Assembly (NCBI GenBank): GCA_014584295.1
Contig: JACTNC010000019.1
Span: 62,001 to 126,000 of the forward strand
Source of the DNA: Verrucomicrobiota bacterium
Lineage (GTDB): Bacteria; Verrucomicrobiota; Verrucomicrobiia; Opitutales; Opitutaceae
Direction: 5' to 3'
Length of the DNA: 64,000 nt
Part shown: positions 17,649-27,392 of the stretch, piece by piece
Layout of the letters: each line of letters begins with the position of its first letter
Numbering within the stretch: the first letter of the stretch is position 1
Translations under genes and position numbers: made by a program
Notes under the pieces: model-generated
The model's input: only the letters and a program-made list of their open reading frames with translations
Databases searched by the model: none
What the model was told of the DNA's origin: nothing

Positions 17649-17681
17649 AACCGCGCGCTGGAATACGGCGCGCGGTTTTTT
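17649..17681 (+). terminator. Strong intrinsic terminator after the pilin gene
   Basis: AACCGCGCGC (17649-17658) pairs with GCGCGCGGTT (17668-17677) around a nine-base loop, and T residues run to 17681. It lies 18 bases after the pilin stop codon. Confidence 0.88.
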
Positions 17682-17989
17682 GCGTCTGTTTGTTGGTGCC
17701 ACAGCGGGTTGGGATTGTTGGGCGCATTTACAGCCTTGGAGGGAAATTTTGCGCGTGCGGGTTCCGCGCGGTTGCTGCAAGGCGTTGAGATGGCTTTGCG
17801 GGATTGCGCTCGTGGGCAGCTCGCTTGGAGTCGACAGGGTGATTTTCCTACACAAGTCATCAGGCTGTGCCGTACGATCCTCAGCATGGATTTCCTGCTG
17901 GTGACACAGTTGCAGGAATCAATCTCATTCCTTTTCATCTCGCACCGATCCATGAGTGATTGCAGCCGCCTTTTGTCTTCATAGGCCCC
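17682..17989. other. Intergenic stretch without a convincing gene
   Basis: A region of about 308 bases between the pilin terminator and the next membrane protein. A 91-codon TTG-start frame (17709-17984) has partly coding-like composition ('LLQGVEMALRDCARGQLAW') but no recognisable family, no start signal and no ribosome-binding site. It may be a remnant. It presumably also holds the promoter of the gene at 17990, which I could not place. Confidence 0.5.
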
Positions 17990-19768
17990 ATGTCTGGCGA
18001 AAAATTCCGAAGTGCATTGCATGTCAGCCCGACCATGAGGGACGCGACCGCCTGTGGGGCCTTGGGCTTGGTCGTGGTCCTCATCTATTCTCAGATTGGA
18101 GGACATCGCCCAATTGCATTTGATGATGCTCTTTATCTGACGGACAACGCATGGGTCCTCGGCGGTCTCAGGTGGGACAGCTTGATCTGGGCCTTCACTA
18201 ATTTTGATTCAGGAAACTGGCACCCGTTTACGTGGCTAAGCCACATGGCGGATCAACAGCTCTTCGGTGAGCATTGGGGCGGCCATATGATTGAGAACAT
18301 GTTCTGGCACGCGGGTAACTGCATGTTGGTTTATGCATTCTTGCGGAGGCTTGGCTTTGACAGGATGCTCGGATTCGCGCTTGCGGCGGTTTTTGCATGC
18401 CACCCGTTGAATGTCGAATCCGTCGCATGGCTCTCCCAACGAAAGAACCAACTCAGCACGTTCCTGCTTCTTGCGACCATCATTGCCTACCTCGATTGGC
18501 GCAAGGAAGGGCGGAGGGTGACCCGGGTGCTTTTGATCGTGGCCTATGTCGCCAGTCTGATGTCGAAGTCCATGGGGGTTACGCTTCCCGCCATCGTCGT
18601 CATGTTTGAAGCCCTTGTGGCCATCAAGGAAACGGATGGCGCAGTTTTCCACAGTTATAGAAGCGCGAGGACTTGGTTGGTCGATACGATGAAGCGGGTG
18701 TTACCCCTGGCAATTGCTGCATCTTTGATGTGTGTGGCGACGTTCATTGCTCAGCGAAGCGCCGGCGCGGTTGCTTCTCTCGACACCCTCACACTTGCAG
18801 ACCGGATCAGCAATGCCACCCAGGCATTGGGCATATACTTGAAGACCTTTGTCTGGCCAGAGGATCTTGCCTTCTTCTACCCTCTTCGCGATTCCGCGGA
18901 CTGGAGCTTGATCGCTATTGCGTGTCTATTTGTCGCTGGCGCGATTGCGGCGGCCGTTTATGGGACAAAACGCCTGCCAATGCTGACCTTTGGGATCGGA
19001 TGGTTTCTCGTTTCACTCCTGCCTGTGATCGGACTGGTCCAGGTTGGGAGCCAGAGCCATGCGGACCGGTATATGTACGTGCCAATGATCGGGCTACTAA
19101 TCGCTATGGGCGGACTCGTCGACTGGTTGGATGGCAAGAAGGCCGTCAGGCGCAGAATATGCAGCCTGGCAATTGCAGGCTTCGCCGGTGTTTTGGGCAT
19201 CAAGGCCTATGCCTACACCATGCTTTGGAAGGACGGGGAGACCGCCTATCGGAATGCAATCAGGGTTGGTGGTCATTCCTATACCATGACGGTCAGCCTT
19301 ACGGCGACCTTGATTAATCTCAATTACCTGAAGACAGCCGAGCCGTTTGCCCGGCTTGCAGCTGAAAAGTGGCCTGATCGGCCGCTGTCTATTGCAAATA
19401 TCGCAACTCTGTATGCAAGGTATGAGAAATATGATAAGGCTGAATATTGGTTCAGACGGGCCGTACAGATTGAACCCTGGAACCTTAGGTTTCATTATAT
19501 GCTCGGCCTCACGTTGCTTCATCTCGGACGTGACGCAGAGGCGGAGGAGGTTCTTCAGGGTGCTTTGAAACTTGGCAAAGCTGAGGGGGATTGGAGAACC
19601 TCGGATCGCTTTGCCAAGGCCGTGCTTATGCGCAAGGTGCCCATCAAGCAGGTTGAAATCAAGGAACTGATGGAGAAGGCGGCGCCGAGAGAAATCAAGG
19701 CGGATTCGACGGCAGAAAATCCGGGGGCGCAAAGCCCAGGCGGCGGCTCAGGAAAAACTGCAGACTGA
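17990..19768 (+). CDS. Polytopic GT-C-like membrane protein with C-terminal TPRs
   Basis: About 592 residues from the ATG at 17990 (TTG 17960 and ATG 18035 are alternatives). Roughly ten hydrophobic segments lie in the first 420 residues. The first extracytoplasmic loop has the acidic 'IAFDDALYLTDN' and 'FDSGNWHPFTWLSHM', resembling GT-C glycosyltransferases of the TMTC/O-mannosyltransferase type, where a loop Asp is catalytic. 'CHPLNVESVAWLSQRKN' and 'SHADRYMYVPMIG' are typical of this bacterial TPR-membrane family. The C-terminus has TPR-like helices ('PLSIANIATLYARYEKYDKA', 'YMLGLTLLHLGRDAEA'). Transfer of a lipid-linked sugar to exported proteins is a guess. Its last 74 bases overlap the convergent GT2 gene. 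Confidence 0.68.
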   Translation: MSGEKFRSALHVSPTMRDATACGALGLVVVLIYSQIGGHRPIAFDDALYLTDNAWVLGGLRWDSLIWAFTNFDSGNWHPFTWLSHMADQQLFGEHWGGHMIENMFWHAGNCMLVYAFLRRLGFDRMLGFALAAVFACHPLNVESVAWLSQRKNQLSTFLLLATIIAYLDWRKEGRRVTRVLLIVAYVASLMSKSMGVTLPAIVVMFEALVAIKETDGAVFHSYRSARTWLVDTMKRVLPLAIAASLMCVATFIAQRSAGAVASLDTLTLADRISNATQALGIYLKTFVWPEDLAFFYPLRDSADWSLIAIACLFVAGAIAAAVYGTKRLPMLTFGIGWFLVSLLPVIGLVQVGSQSHADRYMYVPMIGLLIAMGGLVDWLDGKKAVRRRICSLAIAGFAGVLGIKAYAYTMLWKDGETAYRNAIRVGGHSYTMTVSLTATLINLNYLKTAEPFARLAAEKWPDRPLSIANIATLYARYEKYDKAEYWFRRAVQIEPWNLRFHYMLGLTLLHLGRDAEAEEVLQGALKLGKAEGDWRTSDRFAKAVLMRKVPIKQVEIKELMEKAAPREIKADSTAENPGAQSPGGGSGKTAD

Positions 19769-20453
19769 TCCTCATGCAGCCGATTCCGTAGACCAGGCTG
19801 CGGCGAAAGTTTATGGATGAGGCTTCCGGGAAGTATTTTGTCGGGCAACTGACTTCACCGATCATGCTTCCGTTCCAGAGGGCCTGAGCAATGAACTGAT
19901 TGTCGAATATAAAGTCATTGGAGAGTCGGTCCAGTTGCATTTTCAGCAGGAGTTCGCGTGAATAGGCACGGTATCCGGTGTGATATTCCGATAGCTTTGC
20001 ACCCATCAGCAGATTCTGCGCGGCAGTGAGGATTCGGTTTGAAACATACTTCCACCACGGCATGCCTCCTTGCAGGGCAAAACCGCCCAGAATGCGCGAG
20101 CCAACGACAAAGTCGTGGAGGCCGTTGGCGATCATGCTCGCCATCGCAGGAATGAGCTTTGGCGTATATTGGTAATCGGGGTGAACCATGATGACGATAT
20201 CAGCCCCTTGCTCCAGAGCAATCCGGTAGCAACTCTTCTGGTTTCCGCCGTAGCCGAGATTCTTGTCGTGAACGTGGACGATCACTCCGGGAAGTGTGCG
20301 TGCTAGGGCAACCGTTCCATCCCGGCTCTGGTCGTCTACCAAGATGATGTCGTCCACAATTCCCTGGTCGATCACTTCATCATAGGTCGCACGAAGAGTC
20401 CGCTCAGCGTTGTATGCAGGCATGACGACAGCGACTCGCTTATTTCTATACAT
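19695..20453 (-). CDS. GT2 family glycosyltransferase (dolichyl-phosphate mannose synthase-like)
   Basis: A 252-residue protein from the ATG at 20453, starting 'MYRNKRVAVVMPAYNAERTL', a typical GT2 opening. The GT-A fold shows 'IILVDDQSRDGT' (nucleotide-binding Asp pair) and 'VIMVHPDYQYTP' in the place of the DxD metal motif. 'GSRILGG' and 'TGYRAYSREL' follow. It has no clear C-terminal membrane helices. Relatives transfer a sugar from a nucleotide donor to polyprenyl phosphate, which would supply a GT-C enzyme such as the neighbour at 17990; that link is inferred. The gene ends inside the convergent neighbour. Confidence 0.87.
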   Translation of the reverse strand: MYRNKRVAVVMPAYNAERTLRATYDEVIDQGIVDDIILVDDQSRDGTVALARTLPGVIVHVHDKNLGYGGNQKSCYRIALEQGADIVIMVHPDYQYTPKLIPAMASMIANGLHDFVVGSRILGGFALQGGMPWWKYVSNRILTAAQNLLMGAKLSEYHTGYRAYSRELLLKMQLDRLSNDFIFDNQFIAQALWNGSMIGEVSCPTKYFPEASSINFRRSLVYGIGCMRISLQFFLSRRLGFAPPDFLPSNPP

Positions 20454-20846
20454 GGAATCTGGAGGGCGGAGTAATCCTGAATGTCTCCCGCGCAATACTA
20501 CCGATCCCACGGAGTGATCAAGGAAGATTGCTCAGATTGACTGACGGAGGAATGGTAGTGCAGTGGTTTGAATGCTAAAGAGTGTCTGATCTGATTGTGA
20601 TTGAGATCAGCGGTATCGACTCAAAACAGGCAAGCATCAGCGCAACCCACGTCATCGGAACAAATCACGCCGCAATTGGCTGTTGTTGAACAGAAAGGGC
20701 AAATCATAAGCGCATTGGGATCAAACCTGTTGAATGGAGGATAGGTCGAAATTCCGTGCCCGAGCAGAAATCATTCAACTCATCGACTTTAAGGGACAGG
20801 TTAAAAACAATTGACATTGGAAACGCTTAGACATCAGGTCGGGGAT
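20454..20846. other. Intergenic stretch upstream of the RAYT-like gene
   Basis: About 390 bases without a gene. A weak hairpin is present (CTGATC at 20586-20591 with GATCAG at 20605-20610). The segment just before the transposase (around 20790-20810) reads GGGACAGGTTAAAAAC. No repeated palindromes of the REP type were found here. Confidence 0.5.
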
Positions 20847-21833
20847 ATGAGGCAACCGCGGATAAAGATTTCAGGGGAGGAGGGGGAGGCGGTTTACCAC
20901 TGCATGACTCGAACCGTAAATGGAGAGCGGATGATTGATGATGTAGGCAAGGAGGTGTTGCGTAAGCAGTTGTGGCAGATATCGGACTACTGTGGGGTGC
21001 AGGTGATCACATACGCCCTCCTCTCGAATCACTTTCACGTGCTTGTGCGGGTACCCCAAAAGCAGCGGCTGCCCGATGAAGAACTGCTTCGGCGCTACAA
21101 CGTGCTCTATCCGAAACCGACCCGGTTTCAGACGACCCGACTCGAAGTGATCCGGGCACAGTTGGCGGAAAACGGACCGGACGCCATTGCCTGGCGGAAG
21201 CGCCAGGAGGCACTGATGGGGGACGTTTCCCAATTCATGAAACTCCTGAAACAGCGTTTTTCGATCTGGTTCAACAAGACCCACCAGCGATTCGGGACCC
21301 TTTGGGCGGAGCGGTTCAAGAGCGTGTTCGTCGAACCACGAGGACGGGTAATTGAGACCATGGCCGCTTACATCGATTTGAACTGCGTGCGCGCCGGGCT
21401 TGCAAGTGATCCCAAGGACTACCGCTTCTGCGGCTACGGCGAGGCCGTTGCCGGGCGCGTAGCGGCCCGAATCGGATTGATGGTTGCCTTCGGCTTAACA
21501 GACTGGGACGAAGCGCAAAGTGCCTACCGTCAGGTGCTTTTTGGCACGGGGGCAGATGGAAATGAGCTAAAGGGAAGCATCACCGCGGAAGCGTTCCAGC
21601 GTGTGATTGACGAAGGCGGGAAATTGCCCCTTTCGACGGTTCTGCGCTGCCGGCTGAGGTACTTTTCCGATGGCGCAGTGCTTGGCAGCAAAGCATTTGT
21701 TGGCACGCAATTGGCAGGGTATCGAAAATCCCGACAGCGACGAGCCCGATCTGCGCCAAAACCACTGCCCGCCATCACCGACTGGGGCGACCTCACGACT
21801 CTGCGCGGGCTGCGGCGGCAGGCTTTTGGCTGA
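20847..21833 (+). CDS. RAYT-like transposase (IS200/Y1 HUH family)
   Basis: A 328-residue protein from the ATG at 20847 (TTG 20811 is an alternative). The Y1 transposase domain shows 'GEAVYHCMTRTVNGE' at the N-terminus, the HUH motif 'LLSNHFHVLVRVP', and 'YIDLNCVRAGL', matching the 'YxxLNPVRA' signature whose Tyr is the likely nucleophile. 'FGTLWAERFKSVFVE' is typical of the REP-associated subgroup. Such enzymes cleave single-stranded hairpin DNA and are often domesticated single copies. The basic C-terminal part ('YRKSRQRRARSAPKP') is extra. No flanking REP palindromes or terminal repeats could be identified. Confidence 0.87.
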   Translation: MRQPRIKISGEEGEAVYHCMTRTVNGERMIDDVGKEVLRKQLWQISDYCGVQVITYALLSNHFHVLVRVPQKQRLPDEELLRRYNVLYPKPTRFQTTRLEVIRAQLAENGPDAIAWRKRQEALMGDVSQFMKLLKQRFSIWFNKTHQRFGTLWAERFKSVFVEPRGRVIETMAAYIDLNCVRAGLASDPKDYRFCGYGEAVAGRVAARIGLMVAFGLTDWDEAQSAYRQVLFGTGADGNELKGSITAEAFQRVIDEGGKLPLSTVLRCRLRYFSDGAVLGSKAFVGTQLAGYRKSRQRRARSAPKPLPAITDWGDLTTLRGLRRQAFG

Positions 21834-21928
21834 GGCTTGGGCTTGAGTAGAGTCTGCAATTCATTGATCTTAGCTTCGCTGGAAATACTGATCCGAATTT
21901 CGCTGTGTTTCGGAAACATTTCCTACCC

Positions 21929-21962
21929 ATCGGCGCTCCCATGATAGCGCAACCGCGCCGAT
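21929..21962. repeat. Hairpin downstream of the RAYT-like gene
   Basis: ATCGGCGC (21929-21936) pairs with GCGCCGAT (21955-21962), an 8-bp stem with an 18-base loop. There is no T-run. It could be a transcript end or a remnant of a transposase recognition hairpin; only one copy is seen here. Confidence 0.35.
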
Positions 21963-22097
21963 GACTTACCTCGACCGTCGGATGGAAACGTTCCCTCACT
22001 TGCACGCGAAACGCTTCGTCATTTGGACAACACCCAAGGCGAAGCACCGCGGGATCGCCTCTTGCCCGATTCCTTGCACGACCATTGATTTCAACGT

Positions 22098-24542
22098 GTG
22101 AAAAGGCGCCAAATCCGATGTCGCGCACTGGCAATATTCTCCCTGACCGGGGTTGTTCTGGGGCTTGGCATCGCCGTTCTCAGGACTGATCCCGATACCA
22201 TTGACAAGAGAAAGGTACCGCCGACTCCTGATCATGCCCTGAACACCGAGAGACAGAATCAGGCACCAATCGAAGTTCCCTCCGCCAGAACTGCCATCGC
22301 TCCAGATCCCGCCTTTGAGACATCGAAATCGTATCCCAGTCAGTGCTTGTTCCAATTTCGTTCTCCGCCCCGCGACGCCAAGGCGATCGAGTCGCGATTG
22401 GATGCCGCGGCGGATCGGGTTCACTACGTGGCATTGAACCGCGCCCTCCTGTTGGGCAAGGATTCGCCTGCCTGGCAGAATCCGGGTGCCGGGCGGTTAC
22501 TGCTTCCTCTTCCAGATGGTTCAGTGCAAGTGATGCGGGTGCGCGGCGCACAAAGCCTGGGGCCGAGGCGATTTGTAGTCGATGGGAAGATTGATGGGCG
22601 CGAACTCAGCAGGGTGCTGATTGCGATCAATCAGGATGCCGTATCAGCCCAAATTCTGGATTCGGAACTGGGTGAGTATCAGCTTCGTTCGATCGAGAGT
22701 GTAGAAGGTGCACTGGGGCAATTGTGGAAGGTTGACCCATTGAAGATTGGTGGATGCGGCGGACAGATCTCTTCGACTGGAACTGCTGCCATGGCGAACT
22801 CCTTGCCTTCGCAAATTGAATTGTCGGCGGACGGAGAAACCTCCCTCTCCGGGAGTCAGACGACAGCTTCGGACGTTGCAGGCGGTCTGATCGTGCGGTT
22901 GCTGTTCCTCTACACCTCGGCAGTCAGAAAGGCCTATGGATTGAACCAGGTCGGGAGCATCATTGATCTGACGATCGCCGGAACCAATTCGGATTTGTCC
23001 GGCAGTCAGATTCCGGTCAAAATTGAACTCGCGGCTGCACAGGAGGTGGAGCTGAGTGAATCCAATATAAGTTACTCAGCGACACTTGGCTCGCTCAAGG
23101 GGATGTCCGATGGCGTGCTTGATCATATCCATGCTTTGCGAGATCAGGTCGCTGCCGATCTCGTTGCATTGGGACTCGATGCTGCGGACACTGGGGGATC
23201 CGCGGGTATCGCCTATGTCATGGATGATCCGAACTCCTATACGAAAAGCTTCTTCGGCTTTTCGGTTGTCCGCTTTGGTTCAATGAACTCGGGAAATGTG
23301 CTATCGCACGAACTGGGGCACAACTTTGGGTGCAGCCATGATCGTGAGAATTCGAGCGGGCACGGTGCCTATCCGTACAGCTATGGCTATCGGTTCTTCG
23401 CGCAGGACAGCACAGGCCAGAACCGCCAGTTTCGAGACATCATGTCATACGCACCCGGAACACGAGTGCCCTATTTCTCGAACCCGAGATTGGTTCTCTC
23501 CAATCTCAATATTGGAAGTTCGATCGGTGTATTGCGGGAGGCGGTCGCATTGGGTATTCCCGCCGGATTGCCTGGCGAATCGGACAATGCCAGAACGATA
23601 TACCAGACCGCATTTTCAGTGTCGAATTATCGCGCATCGCCCCAGAATCCATTTTCGTCGGGCACGCTGATCAACGTTTCCACCCGTGCGTGGGTCGGCG
23701 AAGGCGCACGCCAGTTGATCGGCGGGTTTGTGATTACGGGAAGCGGCGACAAGGCGGTTCTCGTTCGCGCCGCGGGCCCTTCGCTGGCTCCTTACGGTGT
23801 TACGGATGCCCTGCCTGATCCGATCCTGAGGCTGTACCGGCAGGGCGAATCGACGCCGCTTGCAGTCAATGACAATTGGTGGGATCAACCCGATGCAAAT
23901 CTGACGACCCGTGCCGGATTTCCGTTTCCGGTTGGCGGAAAAGATTCGTCCCTTTTCCGCATGCTGCCGCCGGGAGGCTACACCGCAAATATCGAAGGCG
24001 TTGGCGGCGGCACGGGCACGGCGCTGGTCGAGGCGTACGAGATTGAGCGCGGAGGCGCCAAGTTGATCAACCTATCCACGCGGGCCTATGCCGATCCGGA
24101 GCATCCCATCATCGCCGGGTTTGTCATTGATCCTGATTCGAGTGCGCCAACGCGCACGAAGCGATTGCTCATCCGTGTCCTTGGCTCGACGCTTGCAAAC
24201 TACGGTGTGCCGGACGGCATGCAGGATCCGATGTTGCAGCTCCACGATTCCCGCGGGGAATTGCTCTTGGAGAATGACGATTGGGATCCCCCCAACACAC
24301 GCATGACGAACAGTCCCTCCCTGGTCAGAGGAACGGTTGATCAATATTCTGAGCAGATGGTTTTCGATGCGATCAAGTCGCTCGGCATCCCGGAAATGAA
24401 GCCGGTTGAGCCCGCGGTTGTCGTTGATCTGGCGCCAGGCAGCTACACGGTCGTCGTGAAGCCCTTCGAGGATCTGAGCTCGAACCAACCGGCAAAATCC
24501 GGTGTTGGGCTCATTGAGGTGTATGAACTGCAACCCAGATGA
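22098..24542 (+). CDS. Secreted metzincin metalloprotease with duplicated C-terminal domain
   Basis: An 814-residue protein from a GTG start. An N-terminal hydrophobic segment (residues 10-28) is a signal peptide or anchor. A long pro-like region leads to the catalytic domain with 'HELGHNFGCSH' at 404-414, the HExxHxxGxxH zinc motif followed by Asp, and a Met-turn 'DIMSY' with Met449; this is metzincin architecture close to reprolysin/M12-type enzymes. The C-terminal third is two related beta domains, from about 522 ('GTLINVSTRAWVGEGA') and about 654 ('AKLINLSTRAYADPEH'), each with a 'GPSLAPYGV...LPDPIL'-like core. Expected role: extracellular protein degradation. It stands alone between the RAYT-like gene and clpB. 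Confidence 0.85.
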   Translation: MKRRQIRCRALAIFSLTGVVLGLGIAVLRTDPDTIDKRKVPPTPDHALNTERQNQAPIEVPSARTAIAPDPAFETSKSYPSQCLFQFRSPPRDAKAIESRLDAAADRVHYVALNRALLLGKDSPAWQNPGAGRLLLPLPDGSVQVMRVRGAQSLGPRRFVVDGKIDGRELSRVLIAINQDAVSAQILDSELGEYQLRSIESVEGALGQLWKVDPLKIGGCGGQISSTGTAAMANSLPSQIELSADGETSLSGSQTTASDVAGGLIVRLLFLYTSAVRKAYGLNQVGSIIDLTIAGTNSDLSGSQIPVKIELAAAQEVELSESNISYSATLGSLKGMSDGVLDHIHALRDQVAADLVALGLDAADTGGSAGIAYVMDDPNSYTKSFFGFSVVRFGSMNSGNVLSHELGHNFGCSHDRENSSGHGAYPYSYGYRFFAQDSTGQNRQFRDIMSYAPGTRVPYFSNPRLVLSNLNIGSSIGVLREAVALGIPAGLPGESDNARTIYQTAFSVSNYRASPQNPFSSGTLINVSTRAWVGEGARQLIGGFVITGSGDKAVLVRAAGPSLAPYGVTDALPDPILRLYRQGESTPLAVNDNWWDQPDANLTTRAGFPFPVGGKDSSLFRMLPPGGYTANIEGVGGGTGTALVEAYEIERGGAKLINLSTRAYADPEHPIIAGFVIDPDSSAPTRTKRLLIRVLGSTLANYGVPDGMQDPMLQLHDSRGELLLENDDWDPPNTRMTNSPSLVRGTVDQYSEQMVFDAIKSLGIPEMKPVEPAVVVDLAPGSYTVVVKPFEDLSSNQPAKSGVGLIEVYELQPR

Positions 24543-24690
24543 TGCGCGGTGGAATACATTCCCGAAGTGTGGCGTTGTGACACACTCAGTGGGCAATTGA
24601 CACGCATCTGCGTCAGTCTGGCCATGCCCCATGGAGCCCGTCGCAGGTGCGATCGGTGGAACAGAGTATGCAGACGTAACCCATAACACT

Positions 24691-27306
24691 ATGGACCTCT
24701 CCACGCTAACCACCATGTCACGTCAGGCGTTGACTGACGCCCAGTCAGAAGCCCGTCGTCGCTCGAACAATGAAGTCGACACATGGCACCTGCTCTTTGC
24801 CCTTTTGACGCAGGAGAAGGGGATTGTGCCCGCGTTGATCGAGAAGCTGGGCATGACAACCAGCGCAATGGAGCTCGCAGTCGCCCGTGAGCTTGAACGC
24901 CTTCCCAAAGTCAGCGGAAGCGTCGATACGTCGAAGATCTATGTCACGCAAGCGGTGAATGACGTGCTCACGCGTGCCGAATCCGAGGCGAAAAAATTGA
25001 AGGATGAATTCGTTTCCGTTGAGCATCTTTTCCTGGGACTCGTTGAGGTGGCCAAGCCGGAGTCGTTTGCAAAGTTTCTCAAGTCCTTCGGGCTGGATCG
25101 AAGCACGGTATTGAACGCACTGAAGACCATCCGTGGGAACCAGAGGGTGACGTCTGACAATCCTGAAGCCACTTACGCGGCGCTCGAAAAGTACGGCATC
25201 GATCTTGTAGCCCAGGCCCGAAAGGGAAAACTCGATCCCGTGATCGGGCGGGATGACGAAATTCGACGTACGATTCGCATTCTCTCGCGTCGGACAAAGA
25301 ACAATCCGGTGCTGATCGGTGAGCCCGGTGTGGGCAAGACCGCGATTGTCGAGGGTCTTGCCCAGCGCATTGTGCGGGGCGATGTGCCCGAGGGACTCAA
25401 GGACAAGACTATTTTCTCGCTCGACATGGGAGCGTTGATTGCCGGCGCAAAATATCGTGGTGAGTTTGAAGAACGGCTCAAGGCAGTGCTGTCCGAGGTG
25501 AAGCAGAGTGACGGCCGTATCGTGCTCTTTGTCGATGAACTGCACACCATTGTGGGTGCGGGGAAGACCGAAGGCGCCATGGATGCCGGGAACCTGTTGA
25601 AGCCGATGCTGGCTCGAGGCGAGCTTCACTGCATTGGTGCGACCACGTTGGACGAGTACAGGCAGCACATTGAGAAGGACGCTGCGCTTGAGCGCCGCTT
25701 TCAGCCCGTGTTGGTGGAACCACCTTCCGTGGAGGATGCCATTTCAATCCTGCGCGGGCTGCGCGAGCGGTTTGAGTTGCACCATGGCGTGCGGATCCAG
25801 GACAACGCGCTCGTTTCGGCAGTCACGCTCTCCAATCGCTATATTTCTGACCGGTTCCTGCCGGACAAGGCGATCGATCTTGTGGATGAAGCGTGTGCGA
25901 TGATTCGGACGGAGATGGACAGCGCCCCGCAGGAACTCGATGCCTTGCAGCGGCGAGTGCTCCAGCTTGAGATCGAGGAGGCGGCGCTGAAGCTCGAAAA
26001 GGATGAAGGATCGCGCCAGCGACTGGAAGCGCTTCGCAAGGAACTCGCGGATGCGCGGACCCAGTCCTCGGCGCTCAGGGCGAAGTGGGAAAAGGAAAAG
26101 GCATCGGTTGAGCGCGTTCGCAAGGTGCGCGAGGAACTGGATGCGGCGCGACTGGAGATCGAGAAGGCTGAGAGGGCCTACGATCTCAACAAGCTCGCGG
26201 AGCTTCGTCATGGGCGGATACCACAATTGGAGGCAGAGCTGAAGAAGCTGGAGAAAGCCGAGGCCAAGACGGAACTCTTCAAAGAGGAGGTTTCCTCCGA
26301 GGAGATTGCCGAGATCGTGGCAAAATGGTCAGGGATTCCGGTCTCGCGCCTCGTGGAAGGCGAAAAGGAGAAGCTTCTGCGGCTTGGCGACGAACTTCAT
26401 GAGCGCGTTGTCGGGCAGGAGGAGGCGGTGCAGCTTGCGAGCGATGCGATTCTCCGTGCGCGCGCCGGCATCAAGGATCCACGTCGTCCCGTTGGCAGCT
26501 TCCTGTTCCTGGGTCCGACAGGTGTCGGCAAGACGGAACTCGCGAAGACACTTGCCGAGACACTTTTCGACAGCGAATCCGCGATGATCCGGATCGACAT
26601 GTCCGAATACATGGAGAAGCACAGTGTCGCGCGCATGATTGGAGCGCCACCGGGCTACGTGGGCTACGACGAGGGCGGTCAGTTGACCGAGGCGGTTCGT
26701 CGCAAGCCGTATGCCGTCGTGCTCTTCGACGAGATCGAGAAGGCGCACCCCGATGTATTCAACGTCCTGTTACAGGTTCTGGACGATGGGCGCGTGACGG
26801 ATTCGCAGGGGCGCACGGTCGATTTCAAGAACACGATCATCATCATGACCTCCAACCTGGGAAGCCGCTTCCTTTTGGAAGGAGTCACGGGTGACGAAAT
26901 CCCGGAATCGGTCCGTGAGTCCGTCATGACGGAGGTCCGCCGCGCCTTCCGGCCGGAGTTCCTGAATCGCATCGACGAGACGATTCTGTTCAAGCCGCTG
27001 ACGCTGGAGGAAATCGGGCGCATCACGGATCTGCTCATGGCCGATCTCAATCGCCGCCTGGCAGACCGCCGGGTTACTGTGAAACTGACTCCGGAAGCCA
27101 AGGCTTGGACTGCGGAAAAAGGATACGATCCGGTGTTTGGCGCGCGTCCGCTGAAGCGATTCCTACAGCGGCACATCGAGACCAAACTCGCTCGCGCACT
27201 AGTCACTGGCGAAGTGCAGGAAGATTCCACGGTGATGTTCACTGTCCGGAACGACGAGCTTGAGTTTGTCGAGAAACAGCCAAGTCGAGGTAAACGCTCA
27301 GGTTGA
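24691..27306 (+). CDS. clpB: ClpB disaggregase (AAA+ chaperone)
   Basis: An 871-residue Hsp100 protein from the ATG at 24691 ([18 protein letters not shown]); an upstream ATG at 24631 would add 20 atypical residues. Two Clp-N repeats (about 1-145) come first. AAA domain 1 has Walker A 'GEPGVGKT' at 210-217 and '[14 protein letters not shown]'. A coiled-coil middle domain (about 400-525) separates it from AAA domain 2 with '[12 protein letters not shown]', '[13 protein letters not shown]' and sensor 2 '[10 protein letters not shown]'. The middle domain and the absence of a ClpP loop separate it from ClpA/ClpC. It rescues aggregated proteins with DnaK after heat stress. No CIRCE element or convincing sigma-32 promoter was seen upstream. 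Confidence 0.97.
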   Translation: MDLSTLTTMSRQALTDAQSEARRRSNNEVDTWHLLFALLTQEKGIVPALIEKLGMTTSAMELAVARELERLPKVSGSVDTSKIYVTQAVNDVLTRAESEAKKLKDEFVSVEHLFLGLVEVAKPESFAKFLKSFGLDRSTVLNALKTIRGNQRVTSDNPEATYAALEKYGIDLVAQARKGKLDPVIGRDDEIRRTIRILSRRTKNNPVLIGEPGVGKTAIVEGLAQRIVRGDVPEGLKDKTIFSLDMGALIAGAKYRGEFEERLKAVLSEVKQSDGRIVLFVDELHTIVGAGKTEGAMDAGNLLKPMLARGELHCIGATTLDEYRQHIEKDAALERRFQPVLVEPPSVEDAISILRGLRERFELHHGVRIQDNALVSAVTLSNRYISDRFLPDKAIDLVDEACAMIRTEMDSAPQELDALQRRVLQLEIEEAALKLEKDEGSRQRLEALRKELADARTQSSALRAKWEKEKASVERVRKVREELDAARLEIEKAERAYDLNKLAELRHGRIPQLEAELKKLEKAEAKTELFKEEVSSEEIAEIVAKWSGIPVSRLVEGEKEKLLRLGDELHERVVGQEEAVQLASDAILRARAGIKDPRRPVGSFLFLGPTGVGKTELAKTLAETLFDSESAMIRIDMSEYMEKHSVARMIGAPPGYVGYDEGGQLTEAVRRKPYAVVLFDEIEKAHPDVFNVLLQVLDDGRVTDSQGRTVDFKNTIIIMTSNLGSRFLLEGVTGDEIPESVRESVMTEVRRAFRPEFLNRIDETILFKPLTLEEIGRITDLLMADLNRRLADRRVTVKLTPEAKAWTAEKGYDPVFGARPLKRFLQRHIETKLARALVTGEVQEDSTVMFTVRNDELEFVEKQPSRGKRSG

Positions 27307-27353
27307 CAGCTTATGCGGTGTGGCCAGCCCGCGCGGACTGGCCACACAAGCTG
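27307..27353. terminator. Large hairpin between convergent clpB and esterase genes
   Basis: GTGTGGCCAG (27318-27327) pairs perfectly with CTGGCCACAC (27338-27347) around a ten-base loop. An outer CAGCTT/AAGCTG pair (27307-27312, 27348-27353) extends the stem. No T-run follows on either strand, so it is probably a shared transcript-end structure rather than a classical terminator. Confidence 0.5.
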
Positions 27354-27392
27354 ATTCAACCCGTCGGTTCCAGGTTGCGCCCAGGAACCAGA

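Noticed and set aside
20454..20846. REP/BIME-type repeats around the RAYT-like gene
   Set aside because: Both flanks were read for repeated palindromes; only single, unrelated weak hairpins were found.
24543..24690. Possible CIRCE or sigma-32 heat-shock promoter before clpB
   Set aside because: A TTGACA (24597-24602) and a CCCCATGG (24627-24634) occur but the spacing is wrong for either sigma factor, and no TTAGCACTC/GAGTGCTAA palindrome is present.
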